A DNA stretch of 64,000 nt from Pantoea sp. RIT-PI-b (lineage in GTDB: Bacteria > Pseudomonadota > Gammaproteobacteria > Enterobacterales > Enterobacteriaceae), in NCBI RefSeq assembly GCF_001187905.1, contig NZ_LGIS01000012.1:806001-870000 (forward strand). Reading direction: 5' to 3'. Numbering within the stretch: position 1 is the first letter of the stretch; the number at the start of each line of letters is the position of its first letter. Positions 46,362-55,020 of the stretch are shown here, piece after piece. The position numbers and the translations under genes were made by a program. The notes under the pieces are model-generated. The model was not told where the DNA came from and did no database searches. It was given only the letters and a program-made list of their open reading frames with translations.

Positions 46362-47096
46362 TTATAGAGTTTGCCAGAGGGTTTTCTTACGAATAAGCGC
46401 TACGCTGCCGGAAAGCAGCAGCGCCAGAATCAGTAACAGCAGCAGCGCAGCAAAGCTGGTGGCGGTTTCAAGGCGAGCATTCGATTGCATCATCAGATAG
46501 CCCAGCCCTTCACTCGCCCCAACCCACTCACCGATTACCACGCCGATCGGTGCCAGCACTGCCGCCATCTGTAAGCCGGAAAAAAACTGCGGTAAGGCGG
46601 CGGGCCAGCGCACGCGCCAGAAGATGCGGAAGCGCGATGGCGTGGTGGTTTGCGCCAGCTCCAGCCAGCCGCTCGGCGTGCGACACAGCCCATCGAACAG
46701 CGACAAGCACAGCGGAAAAAACAGAATCAACGCCGCCACCACCACTTTCGACGCAATGCCAAAACCGAGCCACAGCACCAGCAGCGGCGCGAGGGCAAAT
46801 ACCGGGATCGCCTGGCTGGCAGTCACCAGCGGAAACAGCACGCGACGCAACAGCGGGCTGGCGGCCATCAGCACCGCCAGCGTCACGCCGGCACCCACGC
46901 CGAGCAGCAGCGCCAGCACAATTTCCGCCAGCGTATACAACGTGTGATGCCAGAGCAGTTGGCGATGCAGCCATAGCGCTTCAAGCACCGCCTGCGGAGC
47001 GGGCAGTAAAAAGGTCGGCACGCCGCTGTGACGCGCCAGCAGCCAGCCGCACAGCAGCACCACGCACAAATAGATCGCGCTAAACAGTGTTTTCAT
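46362..47096 (-). CDS. thiX: Pyrimidine-precursor ABC transporter permease ThiX
   Basis: This 244-residue inner-membrane permease has six hydrophobic helices. The cytoplasmic EAA-like loop (ELAQTTTPSRFRIFWRVRWP) and the WVGASEGLGYLMMQSN segment are typical of the SsuC/TauC/ThiX group. It overlaps thiZ by 17 nt and acts with ThiZ and ThiY. Confidence 0.9.
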   Translation of the reverse strand: MKTLFSAIYLCVVLLCGWLLARHSGVPTFLLPAPQAVLEALWLHRQLLWHHTLYTLAEIVLALLLGVGAGVTLAVLMAASPLLRRVLFPLVTASQAIPVFALAPLLVLWLGFGIASKVVVAALILFFPLCLSLFDGLCRTPSGWLELAQTTTPSRFRIFWRVRWPAALPQFFSGLQMAAVLAPIGVVIGEWVGASEGLGYLMMQSNARLETATSFAALLLLLILALLLSGSVALIRKKTLWQTL

Positions 47097-47796
47097 GGGT
47101 ATTCAATCGGGAGAAAAGTTGCGCCTGCGCCTGCAACACGCCGGGATCATCGAACGGTCGCGGTGTTACACCGTCAGGCACCGGCCAGTTTTCGATGTCC
47201 AGCGGTTGGCCATCGAGCAGTAAAATGTCATCGGCCATGCGGCAGGCTTCCAGGGGATCGTGGGTCACCAGCAACACGGTTTTACCTTGCAGCAAGCGTG
47301 CGGTCAGCGTCTGCAGGCTAAGTTTGGTCATCACATCAAGCGTGGCGAACGGCTCATCCATCAGCACCACCTCACGCTGCGCATAGAGCGTGCGCGCCAG
47401 CGCCACGCGTTGCCGCATGCCGCCAGAGAGTTGATGCGGCGGTGCGTGTGCCACCTCGCTGAGCTTTACCTGCTCCAGCAGCGCTAGCGCGCGCGGACGA
47501 TCTGCTTTTTCACTGCCCAGTCGTGCCGATAACATCACGTTTTCCAGCACCGTCAGCCACGGATAGAGCAGATCCTGCTGCCCCATCCACGCCACATTGC
47601 CGCTCAATCCCTGCACCGCACCCTGTTGCGGCTGAAGTAACCCCGCGATCAAGCGCAGCAGTGTGCTTTTGCCGATGCCGCTGCGTCCCAGCATCACCGT
47701 GGTTTTGCCGCCGCGCAGTCGCAGATTCAGCTGCTGGCACAGCGGCTTATCGCCCCAGCTAAAGCTCACGTCGTTGAAAAGAATGTCGTGGCTCAT
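47080..47796 (-). CDS. thiZ: Pyrimidine-precursor ABC transporter ATPase ThiZ
   Basis: This 238-residue ABC ATPase has Walker A GRSGIGKST (about residues 38-46), Q-loop MGQQDLLYPWLTV, signature LSGGMRQRVALART and Walker B VVLMDEPFA, plus the H-loop LVTHDPLEA. It overlaps the thiF-like gene by 4 nt and thiX by 17 nt, so the three are tightly coupled. Confidence 0.92.
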   Translation of the reverse strand: MSHDILFNDVSFSWGDKPLCQQLNLRLRGGKTTVMLGRSGIGKSTLLRLIAGLLQPQQGAVQGLSGNVAWMGQQDLLYPWLTVLENVMLSARLGSEKADRPRALALLEQVKLSEVAHAPPHQLSGGMRQRVALARTLYAQREVVLMDEPFATLDVMTKLSLQTLTARLLQGKTVLLVTHDPLEACRMADDILLLDGQPLDIENWPVPDGVTPRPFDDPGVLQAQAQLFSRLNTHENTV

Positions 47797-48770
47797 GGGC
47801 GATTTGCCGCCAGAATCGCCAGCTGGTTAAAGCCACGCTGCGCCAACACTGACGCCGCCTGCGCGGCACGAATGCCGCTGGCGCATACCAGTACAATGCG
47901 TTGCTGCGTCGGTGGCTGCCATGTGGCGATCGCCTGCGGCAGAAGGCGCTCAACGCCCTCTGCGACGCTGACTGGCGCTTCTTCATGGCTACGCAGTTCG
48001 ACAATGCAGTCATCCGCCGCCAGCAGTTGCCGATCGATAAACGGCACCACCTGTTGCGGTTCTTCGGCCTGATCAAAGCGGAACGGGCGGAAGTGCCAGT
48101 TAACAAAATCGCAGTTCACCAGACAGCCAAGCGGCGATGGCTGCAGCTCAAGCAGCACGCTGAGCGCCATCTGCGCCTGCATCGCGCCCAATGCAGCGAC
48201 CGCCGGACCCATCACGCCTGCGGTGTTGCAGTTCGCCGCCGAGGAGGGCAAGCGGGGAAATACCGCGCGATAGCTCGGCGCTCCGCCACAAAAACCGCCC
48301 ACGTAACCTTGTCTGCGTAGAACCGAGGCGCTGATTAGCGGGATGCCCGTTAGCATGCACGCATCGGAGAGCTGATAGGTGACGGCAAAATTATCCGCCG
48401 CGTCGATCACCAGATCGCACTGCGCCAACGCCTGCTGCACATTGCTGGCGCTCAGTGACTGCTGCAGCGCGTCGATCTGCACCTCGGGATTACGCTGCTG
48501 TAATGCCTGCTGTGCGCTGAGCACCTTGGGCTGGCCGATATCCTGCAGAGTAAACAGCGTTTGCCGATGCAGGTTATGCAGCGCCACTTCGTCGTCGTCA
48601 TAGAGCCGAATATGGCCGACGCCCGCGCCCACCAGCTGCGGTAGCAGCGTCGCGCTTAACCCGCCGGCACCCACCACCACTACGCGCGCGTTGCGCAGTT
48701 TGCGCTGCCCGTCTTCACCCACTTCCGGCAGCATCATCTGGCGTTGATAGCGTTCCATATCGCCGCCCAT
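47793..48770 (-). CDS. thiF: ThiF/MoeB-family adenylyltransferase with a C-terminal rhodanese-like domain
   Basis: ThiF adenylates the ThiS C-terminus before sulfur transfer. This 325-residue version is longer than E. coli ThiF (251): residues 1 to about 235 are the ThiF/HesA/MoeB fold (VVVVGAGGLSATLL, LVIDAADNFAVTY, catalytic Cys181 in NCNTAGV), and the rest is rhodanese-like with a CASGIRAAQ loop (CxxGxR). The two zinc CxxC pairs of E. coli ThiF (CYRC and CPVC) are absent; SYRA stands in the first place. The start (TGATG) overlaps thiG by 1 nt. The fused rhodanese may give the sulfur for ThiS thiocarboxylation, as inference. Confidence 0.85.
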   Translation of the reverse strand: MGGDMERYQRQMMLPEVGEDGQRKLRNARVVVVGAGGLSATLLPQLVGAGVGHIRLYDDDEVALHNLHRQTLFTLQDIGQPKVLSAQQALQQRNPEVQIDALQQSLSASNVQQALAQCDLVIDAADNFAVTYQLSDACMLTGIPLISASVLRRQGYVGGFCGGAPSYRAVFPRLPSSAANCNTAGVMGPAVAALGAMQAQMALSVLLELQPSPLGCLVNCDFVNWHFRPFRFDQAEEPQQVVPFIDRQLLAADDCIVELRSHEEAPVSVAEGVERLLPQAIATWQPPTQQRIVLVCASGIRAAQAASVLAQRGFNQLAILAANRP

Positions 48771-49528
48771 CAGTTGAGATTTGCCAAGCCAAAGATGGGC
48801 GTGGACGCACTCGCCATATCACGCTTCTCCATCAATCCGGCGCTACGTGCCGCTCGCCCGGCTTCAATCGCCTGACGGAAAGCGTTGGCCATCACGATGG
48901 GATCGCCCGCTTTCGCGACCGCGGTATTCAGCAAAATGCCATCGAAACCCATCTCCATCGCCTGCGCCGCCTGCGACGGCGCACCAATCCCGGCATCAAT
49001 GATCAGCGGAACATCGCTAAACCAGGCGCGCATCGCGCGCAGGCCGTCGATATTGCGCAATCCCTGGCCGGAACCGATCGGCGCGCCCCACGGCATCAAC
49101 AGTTCACAGCCTGCCGCCAGCAACTTTTCGCCAACGATCAGATCTTCAGTGGTGTAGGGAAATACCTGGAAGCCGTCGGCACAGAGAATGCGCGCCGCTT
49201 CCACCAGCGCGAACGGATCGGGCTGCAGCGTGTCGGCGTGGCCGATCACTTCCAGCTTGATCCACGCGGTATTGAACAGTTCCCGTGCCATATGTGCGGT
49301 GGTGACCGCCTCTTTCACCGTGTGACAGCCGGCGGTGTTCGGTAACACGCGGATGTTGAGTCCGGTCAGCAGATCGCGAAATGCTGCACCGGCAGCGCCT
49401 TCACGTCGCAGGCTAACGGTGATGATTTCGCTGCCAGACGCGGCAATCGCCTGCTGTAAAATCGCCGGCGAAGGATAGCCCGCGGTGCCGAGCAGGAAGC
49501 GTGATTGGGGATCAAGATCGTAAAACAT
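48770..49528 (-). CDS. thiG: Thiazole synthase ThiG
   Basis: ThiG joins deoxyxylulose phosphate, dehydroglycine and ThiS thiocarboxylate into the thiazole of thiamin. The 252-residue TIM barrel has [11 protein letters not shown], the Schiff-base Lys in [43 protein letters not shown] and the phosphate loop [21 protein letters not shown] site overlapping the thiS end lies about 7 nt before its ATG. Confidence 0.96.
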   Translation of the reverse strand: MFYDLDPQSRFLLGTAGYPSPAILQQAIAASGSEIITVSLRREGAAGAAFRDLLTGLNIRVLPNTAGCHTVKEAVTTAHMARELFNTAWIKLEVIGHADTLQPDPFALVEAARILCADGFQVFPYTTEDLIVGEKLLAAGCELLMPWGAPIGSGQGLRNIDGLRAMRAWFSDVPLIIDAGIGAPSQAAQAMEMGFDGILLNTAVAKAGDPIVMANAFRQAIEAGRAARSAGLMEKRDMASASTPIFGLANLN

Positions 49529-49531
49529 CGC

Positions 49532-49729
49532 TTAGCCTCCCTGCATCGGTGACAGCACTTCCAGCTGGCAACCTTCATCCAGCAGCTGCGTGTCGTACTG
49601 GCTTTTCGGCACGAAGGCGCCGTTAAAGGCGGTGGCCACGCAGGCCACATCAATTTGCTGCTCGATCAACAATTCGCTCAGGCTGGTGGCCTGGGTGCTG
49701 ATGGCGCGGCCATTAAGCTGAATGTTCAT
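49532..49729 (-). CDS. thiS: Sulfur carrier ThiS
   Basis: This 65-residue ubiquitin-fold sulfur carrier ends in the required Gly-Gly (SPMQGG). It is made into a thiocarboxylate by the ThiF step and then used by ThiG, encoded 3 nt downstream. Its start overlaps the end of thiO by 17 nt. Confidence 0.95.
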   Translation of the reverse strand: MNIQLNGRAISTQATSLSELLIEQQIDVACVATAFNGAFVPKSQYDTQLLDEGCQLEVLSPMQGG

Positions 49730-50657
49730 AGGATTGCTCTCCAGATAGGCGCTGCATCAGCTGCTCTGCCAGCATCGGTGCCAGCAGAAAACCGTGGCGA
49801 TACATGCCGTTGAGATAAAAGGTGTCATTTTGAAAGTGAATTTCCGGCAGATTGGCCGGATAGGCCGGACGCAGCCCGCTGCCGCTCTCGATGACGCGCG
49901 CTTCCGCTAATGCCGGATGAATAGCGTAAGCGGCGCTGAGTAACTCCATCATGGCGCGGGCACTGATTGGGCTGGCATCGTCGCTCTCAACCATGGTGGC
50001 GCCGAGCATGAAATGGCCGCCGCGACGCGGCACCAGATAGCAGGGAAAACGCGGATGCAACAGGCGGATCGGACGGGAAAACTGCACCTCATCGCTGTGC
50101 AGAATCAGCATCTCACCGCGCACTGCGCGCAGGCGCGGCAGTTCGGGCGCCGCATGGATACCTCGACAATCGATAATCTGGCCGCTCGGTGCATGCGAGT
50201 TGAAGGCTACGCCGCGGGCGATCAGCTTTTCACGCATCTCCTGCAGCGCCAGGCGCGGATCGAGATGCGCTTCCTGAGCGAAGAACAGACCGCGCGCAAA
50301 GCGCCCTTCCAGCGCTGGTTCGATGTGACTGGGATCGACCCATTGATGTTGCTCGGTCATGCGGGCGAAACGGTTGAGTTCCTGGCTATCGCGTGGCGGC
50401 GCCACCACCAGCGTACCCTGATGCTCGACGCTGCTGACGCGCTGTTGCCACCACGCGGCAGAGTGCTGTCCAAGGGAGATCACCTCGCGCGGTGCGCTTT
50501 CGGATTCGCACCAGGGCGCCAGCATGCCACCCGCAAACCAGGAAGCCGGACGCCGCGATGCATCGCCGATCACCTCAACCTCTTCACCGCGTTCCGCCAG
50601 CAACGTTGCCACGCACAAGCCGGCCACGCCGCAGCCGAGCACGCTCCAGCGGCTCAC
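49713..50657 (-). CDS. thiO: Glycine oxidase ThiO
   Basis: ThiO oxidises glycine with FAD and O2 to the dehydroglycine (imine) used by ThiG, replacing the tyrosine-lyase ThiH of E. coli. Start GTG 50657 gives 314 residues beginning SRWSVLGCGVAGLCVATLLAE, the N-terminal FAD motif (GxGxxG). A longer frame to 50753 lacks a start signal. Other segments: ASWFAGGMLAPWCESE, GLRPAYPANLPEI and YRHGFLLAPML. It is the first gene after the TPP riboswitch. Confidence 0.9.
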   Translation of the reverse strand: MSRWSVLGCGVAGLCVATLLAERGEEVEVIGDASRRPASWFAGGMLAPWCESESAPREVISLGQHSAAWWQQRVSSVEHQGTLVVAPPRDSQELNRFARMTEQHQWVDPSHIEPALEGRFARGLFFAQEAHLDPRLALQEMREKLIARGVAFNSHAPSGQIIDCRGIHAAPELPRLRAVRGEMLILHSDEVQFSRPIRLLHPRFPCYLVPRRGGHFMLGATMVESDDASPISARAMMELLSAAYAIHPALAEARVIESGSGLRPAYPANLPEIHFQNDTFYLNGMYRHGFLLAPMLAEQLMQRLSGEQSYEHSA

Positions 50658-50798
50658 AGCGCCTGTTCCAGGATGTTTAAAAAGGGGAAGTTCACATCGG
50701 CCTCTCAGTGTTGACTGAGACCCGCAGATACAGGAGAAGGGAAAGGGCGCCAACCATCGAGCTTGCCTTAGCGCCAGACAGCCAAACTAACAAGCTAT

Positions 50799-50897
50799 CA
50801 GTCTTCCTACGCCAGTATCAACTGGGTCAGGTTCAAAGGGTCGCTAAGCCGCGCAGTGCGCTATTAGCCTCTCAGTCTCTGTGGCGAGACTCCCCCG
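50799..50897 (-). promoter_or_regulatory. TPP riboswitch (THI element)
   Basis: On the minus strand the segment reads GGGGGA...CTGAGAGGC...ACCCTTTGAACCTGAC...TACTGGCGTAGGAAGAC. It contains the conserved CUGAGA, the ACCC-UUUGAACCUGA core and the GGCGUAGGAA pieces of the TPP aptamer. About 140 nt separate it from the thiO start, space for the expression platform. High TPP would shut off the thiOSGF-ZXY operon. The other side of the gap (50900-51108) is AT-rich and holds the lumazine synthase promoter region. Confidence 0.95.
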
Positions 50898-51108
50898 ACG
50901 CGTCTATTTGTATTGCAGGCGATGGTCGCCGTCAAGCGCGGAATAACCAGATAGTTTACGAGGCATTACATATCACGGCATTTATCGCTACTTAGGCTTG
51001 GTAGATTACAAACGTAACATATGGTATACAAACACATTATTGCTGAGAGTATGGATTTCTCTCTTAATTTAATAGCGCGAACAAATTACAGGTGATGTCG
51101 GAATAATC

Positions 51109-51546
51109 ATGAACAATATTAAAATTGCATTTATTAAAGCCGGATGGCACAAAGAAATTGTCCATAACGCTCTGGTGGGTTTCGAAAAAGAATTAGCCGA
51201 TCAATCCGTTGAAGCGCAATTAAAAGTGCTGGAAGTGCCTGGCGCATTTGAAATGCCGCTGTTGGCTAAGCGTCTGGCAGAAACCGGCAAATACGATGCG
51301 ATTGTCTGCGCGGCGCTGGTGGTGGACGGCGGTATTTATCGCCATGATTTCGTCGCGGCAGCCGTGGTGGATGGCCTGATGAACGTACAGCTGACGACCA
51401 ACGTGCCGGTGTTTTCCGTGTCATTAACCCCGCATAATTTCCAGCCGGTTGATGTCATCGAAAACTTCTATACCGAGCATTTCATCAAGAAAGGCAAAGA
51501 AGCCGCGCGTGCTGTGCTGGCTATTCATAATCTTTCGATTGATTGA
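51109..51546 (+). CDS. Type II 6,7-dimethyl-8-ribityllumazine synthase (RibH2-like)
   Basis: Lumazine synthase makes the last precursor of riboflavin. This 145-residue protein has the type II signature AALVVDGGIYRHDFVAAAV with its catalytic His, and matches Brucella RibH2 in layout (KIAFIKAGWHKEIV start, VPGAFEMPL, VSLTPHNF); the usual enterobacterial RibH has a different GAVIRGxTxHF motif. It has no rib neighbour, so it is an extra copy. No FMN riboswitch was seen upstream. Its own terminator follows. Type II enzymes can have weak catalysis and may bind riboflavin or other ligands, so the true role may be regulatory or stress related. Confidence 0.88.
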   Translation: MNNIKIAFIKAGWHKEIVHNALVGFEKELADQSVEAQLKVLEVPGAFEMPLLAKRLAETGKYDAIVCAALVVDGGIYRHDFVAAAVVDGLMNVQLTTNVPVFSVSLTPHNFQPVDVIENFYTEHFIKKGKEAARAVLAIHNLSID

Positions 51547-51553
51547 AACGTAT

Positions 51554-51586
51554 AAAAGGGAGCAACGGATTAGCTGCTCCCTTTTT
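51554..51586 (+). terminator. Intrinsic terminator after the lumazine synthase gene
   Basis: AAAAGGGAGCA (51554-51564) pairs with TGCTCCCTTTT (51575-51585) and runs into Ts. Confidence 0.9.
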
Positions 51587-51675
51587 AATTATTACGCGTA
51601 CCCAAGGTTAATTTTCAGAATAGTGCCAGCTGCTTATACGGCAATTATCCTTCCCCCTTCCTGACTAGCCTCGAC

Positions 51676-52989
51676 TTAATGTTTCACACTCATCAAATGA
51701 TTTTCCTTTACCTGTCGGCGCGGCTCGGAAGGATTGATATCGCACGCTTTTGGCAGTAATAGCGTAAAGATGCCCGCGATCACCAGCGATCCCGCCAGCC
51801 AGCAAATCGCCACGTTTTGGCTGTACAGCAGCGTCATGATGCCCACCAGATACGGCCCACAGAATCCGCCCAGGTTGCCTAAACCATTAATGACACCGCG
51901 TGCGCTACCTGCCACTTCCGGCGCGGCGATACGTCCGGGAATCGACCAGAATGGGCTGGTCGCCGCTTTCAGGAAGAAGCCGCACACCACCAGCGCGATG
52001 TAGGCGGCGACGACGTTGTCATGCAGCACCACCGAAGCCAGCAACGCAGCGGCGAAACAGAACAGCGAAACCATCACCCACAAACGCCGCTTGCCGGTGC
52101 GATCGCTCAACCAGGAAATGGCGTAAATGCCCAGAACTGTGGCGACAAACGGGATCGCCGCCAGCAGGCCAACGCCCGCCATATTGCTGCCGGTAAGATT
52201 TTTCAGGATACTCGGCAGCCACAGCGTGTAACCGTAATCCCCGGTTTGGTAGAAGAAGTTCAGCGCCACCAACTTCATCAGACCCGAGTTCCGGAACACC
52301 GCTTTTAACGGCGCTTTGCTAACCGGTTCCTTTTTAAGATGCTGGGCCTTTTCACGTGCCAGCTCGCGCAGCAGATACTCTTTTTCTCGGGCGGGTAACC
52401 AGCGCGCATCCTCAGGACGATCGGCGATCACCAGCCACCACACCAGCAGCACAGCGGCAGAAAGCAGACCTTCAATAATGAACAGCCAGCGCCAGTCCAG
52501 CACGTTAATGATGTAGCCCGATATCGGTGCGGTGAACATGCCGCCCAGCGGCGCGAACATCATGACAAAGGCGTTAGCGCGTCCCAGCTCCTTTTCCGGA
52601 AACCAGTTGCTGACCATGGTTAACACCACCGGTAGCATGCCGCCTTCGGAAATCCCTAGCACGAAACGCAGCGCCAGCAGCTGATAGTGATGGGTGACAA
52701 ACCCGGTGGCGATGGAGACCACCATCCACGCGGCCAGCGACCAGGCAATAAAACGTTTCCCGCTGCCATTCACCGCGATACGACCGCCAGGCACTTGTAA
52801 AAACAGATAACCGATAAAGAAGATGCCGCTGACCACACCGGCCATTTGGCTGGTGATCGCCAAATCCTGATCCATACCGCCAGGCAGCGCGAAGCTGATA
52901 TTGACGCGATCCATGAATGAAACAATGCAGGTGATAAGAATTGGGGCAATGACGCGATACCAACGCGTTCCGGGGATTTTTTCGTGCAT
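51676..52989 (-). CDS. MFS transporter, anion:cation symporter family
   Basis: This 437-residue inner-membrane transporter has 12 hydrophobic helices and belongs to the ACS branch of the MFS (tartrate, galactonate, phthalate or 4-hydroxyphenylacetate type). Motifs: CIVSFMDRVNISFALPGGM in helix 1, GYLFLQVPGG, LGISEGGMLPVVLTMVSNWFPEKELGRANAF and WLSDRTGKRR. The start at 52989 is supported by AGAGG 5-6 nt upstream. It is convergent with the lumazine synthase gene and stands alone; its substrate is unknown but likely a plant-derived organic acid. Confidence 0.85.
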   Translation of the reverse strand: MHEKIPGTRWYRVIAPILITCIVSFMDRVNISFALPGGMDQDLAITSQMAGVVSGIFFIGYLFLQVPGGRIAVNGSGKRFIAWSLAAWMVVSIATGFVTHHYQLLALRFVLGISEGGMLPVVLTMVSNWFPEKELGRANAFVMMFAPLGGMFTAPISGYIINVLDWRWLFIIEGLLSAAVLLVWWLVIADRPEDARWLPAREKEYLLRELAREKAQHLKKEPVSKAPLKAVFRNSGLMKLVALNFFYQTGDYGYTLWLPSILKNLTGSNMAGVGLLAAIPFVATVLGIYAISWLSDRTGKRRLWVMVSLFCFAAALLASVVLHDNVVAAYIALVVCGFFLKAATSPFWSIPGRIAAPEVAGSARGVINGLGNLGGFCGPYLVGIMTLLYSQNVAICWLAGSLVIAGIFTLLLPKACDINPSEPRRQVKENHLMSVKH

Positions 52990-53124
52990 GCTGCCCTCTC
53001 CATGTTTAGCCATGATGCTTAGGTTCAATGGCTATCTATTAAAGAGAGTATGGAAATAATTATTGCGATCTTAATCACTGCAATTAATGTTAAGAAAAAG
53101 TGTTACATACGCTGTGATCGCGCA

Positions 53125-53156
53125 TAAAAAAAAGCAGCGCGATGGCTCGCACTGCT
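53125..53156 (-). terminator. Intrinsic terminator after the pirin gene
   Basis: On the minus strand AGCAGTGCG pairs with CGCGCTGCT (one G-U) and is followed by eight Us (53125-53132). Confidence 0.85.
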
Positions 53157-53176
53157 CTTTGCACTCTTTTTAATCA

Positions 53177-53902
53177 TTAACGCTGCGGATGATTCACTTC
53201 CAGCGGACGCAAATCAAATACCAGCACTTCCGCATCATCACCGTTAGCGAACTGCAGCGCAGTTTCGTTGCGAACCCGTGCACCGTCGCCCTCTTTGAAC
53301 GTCACGCCGTTCACTTCGATGTTGCCGCGTGCCACGTGAATATAGGCGTAGCGATCGGCATCCAGTTCGAAAGTCTGCTGCTCTGCTCCGTCAAACAGTC
53401 CGGCATAAATACGAATATCCTGATGCACGCTGAGCGAACCGTTGTCACCGTTTGGCGAAATGATCAAACGCAGCTGGCCGCGCTTGTCACTCTCTGCCAC
53501 GGAAACCTGCTGATAACCCGGCTGCGTGTTACGTTCAGCAGGCACAATCCAGATCTGCAGGAAGTGCACCTTATCCGTTTTCGAGTGGTTAAACTCGCTG
53601 TGCGTGACGCCGCTACCGGCGCTCATCAGCTGCACATCGCCCGGCACAATCACCGAACCGGTGCCCATGGAATCTTTATGCTCCAGCGCGCCTTCCAGCA
53701 CATAGGAGATGATTTCCATATTGTTGTGCGGGTGCGCACCAAATCCACGGCCCGCGGCAACGCGGTCATCATTGATCACCAGCAGATCGGAGAAGCCGGT
53801 CTGTTGCGGATCCCAATAGTTAGCAAATGAAAAAGTGTGATGTGAGTTCAACCAACCGTGGTCACCCACTCCGCGTTGTTCTGACAGGCGTTGTTCAATC
53901 AT
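53177..53902 (-). CDS. Pirin-family bicupin (YhhW-like quercetinase)
   Basis: This cytoplasmic pirin of 241 residues is a two-cupin protein close to E. coli YhhW, which has quercetin dioxygenase activity in vitro. The metal ligands of the N-terminal cupin are visible: HPHNNMEI and THSEFNH give three His and one Glu. The start segment GVGDHGWLNSHHTFSFANYWDPQ is family typical. It is divergent from a LysR regulator 123 bp away, the usual pairing of such genes, suggesting direct control. Flavonoid or electrophile response is likely but inferred. Confidence 0.88.
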   Translation of the reverse strand: MIEQRLSEQRGVGDHGWLNSHHTFSFANYWDPQQTGFSDLLVINDDRVAAGRGFGAHPHNNMEIISYVLEGALEHKDSMGTGSVIVPGDVQLMSAGSGVTHSEFNHSKTDKVHFLQIWIVPAERNTQPGYQQVSVAESDKRGQLRLIISPNGDNGSLSVHQDIRIYAGLFDGAEQQTFELDADRYAYIHVARGNIEVNGVTFKEGDGARVRNETALQFANGDDAEVLVFDLRPLEVNHPQR

Positions 53903-54025
53903 GATCTGCTCCTCAAATGTGCTGTTGGAGGGCGATTACCCTTCCCGTTGCAGATAAGTATACGTAAACTGATTTGCCTAACAATGCGTTCAAATGACAA
54001 TGAGTGTCACCGATGAGTGGACAAT

Positions 54026-54901
54026 ATGCAGATTGAAGATCTTCGCATTTATGTAGCCGTAATCAAAGCCGGTAACTTCACCGCCGCCGCCGAACAGCTC
54101 ATGCTGTCGAAACAATATGTCAGCCGCCGTATTGCCGCTCTGGAAGAGTCGCTCGGCACGCGTCTGCTCAATCGTAATACGCGTAAGTTATCGGTGACGG
54201 ATAACGGACAGCTGTTTGCGCAGCACGCGCAGCGCATTCTCGATGATGTGCAGGAAGCCGAGCTGGCGGTATCGGGACGCCGTCAGGCGCTGCAAGGCAG
54301 TTTCCGCCTCAGCGTGCCGATGTCGTTTGGCATCAGCCATCTGTCGCCGTTTATCGCCGAGTTTCTCAGCTTGCATCCGGGATTGCAGTTCCAGGTTGAA
54401 CTGGCCGATCGCTATGTCGATATGGTGGGCGAAGGTTTCGATATGGCGATCCGCATTGGCACGCTGCCCGATTCCAGTTTGATCGCCAAACGACTCGGCG
54501 AGTTCCGGCGAGTCATTTGCGCCAGTCCGGCTTACCTGCAGGGCGCCGGCGCACCGCGCACGCCAGAAGCGCTCACCGAGCATTTGTGCCTGCTCTACGG
54601 GCGCGAAAGCCAAACGGGCTGGGAACTGTTTAGAGGCGATGAGCGCAAAGTGATTAGCGTGCAAGGGCCGATGGTTAGCAATAATGGAGAGATGCTGCGC
54701 GATGCGGCCGTTGCCGGGCTGGGGCTGATTCTGCTGCCCGAGTTCATCGTGGCACCGGCGTTAGCCAGTGGCGAGCTGATTACCGTGCTGGAAGAGTGGC
54801 AACCGGCAACGCTGAATCTGAATGCGCTTTATCCACAGCATCGCCAGCGCAGTGAAATTAATCGGGTGTTTATGGCTTTTTTGCAGGAGAAGCTGGCGTA
54901 A
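54026..54901 (+). CDS. LysR-family transcriptional regulator
   Basis: This 291-residue LysR regulator starts at ATG 54026 (an in-frame GTG lies at 54017). The winged-helix domain (residues 1-60, FTAAAEQLMLSKQYVSRRIAALEESLGTRLLNRNTRKLSVTDNG by parts) is followed by a linker and an effector domain with FRLSVPMSFGISHL and FDMAIRIGTLPDSSLIAKRLG. It is divergent from the pirin gene and is likely its regulator; the effector is unknown. The next 119 bp hold a family B repeat. Confidence 0.85.
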   Translation: MQIEDLRIYVAVIKAGNFTAAAEQLMLSKQYVSRRIAALEESLGTRLLNRNTRKLSVTDNGQLFAQHAQRILDDVQEAELAVSGRRQALQGSFRLSVPMSFGISHLSPFIAEFLSLHPGLQFQVELADRYVDMVGEGFDMAIRIGTLPDSSLIAKRLGEFRRVICASPAYLQGAGAPRTPEALTEHLCLLYGRESQTGWELFRGDERKVISVQGPMVSNNGEMLRDAAVAGLGLILLPEFIVAPALASGELITVLEEWQPATLNLNALYPQHRQRSEINRVFMAFLQEKLA

Positions 54902-54920
54902 TCAATGACTTGCACCAAAC

Positions 54921-55000
54921 GTAGCGACGCGATTCATCGCGTTTACCAATGGAGGCACTTTGCCCATCCTGGCAATGCGCAATAAATTGCGCCGCTACGG
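54921..55000. repeat. Family B palindromic repeat element (about 80 bp)
   Basis: It begins GTAGCGACGCGATTCATCGC, has inner AATGG...TGCCCATCC, and ends TGCGCAATAAATTGCGCCGC plus TACGG. It is collinear with the copy at 8428-8506. It fills the gap between the convergent LysR and MFS genes. Confidence 0.88.
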
Positions 55001-55020
55001 TGTGTGCTTATTAATAATTA

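Noticed and set aside
50911..51108. FMN riboswitch before the lumazine synthase gene
   Set aside because: No RFN-element conserved segments were found; the stretch is AT-rich with no matching helices. A partial GGTATAC-like site near 51022 is too short to call.
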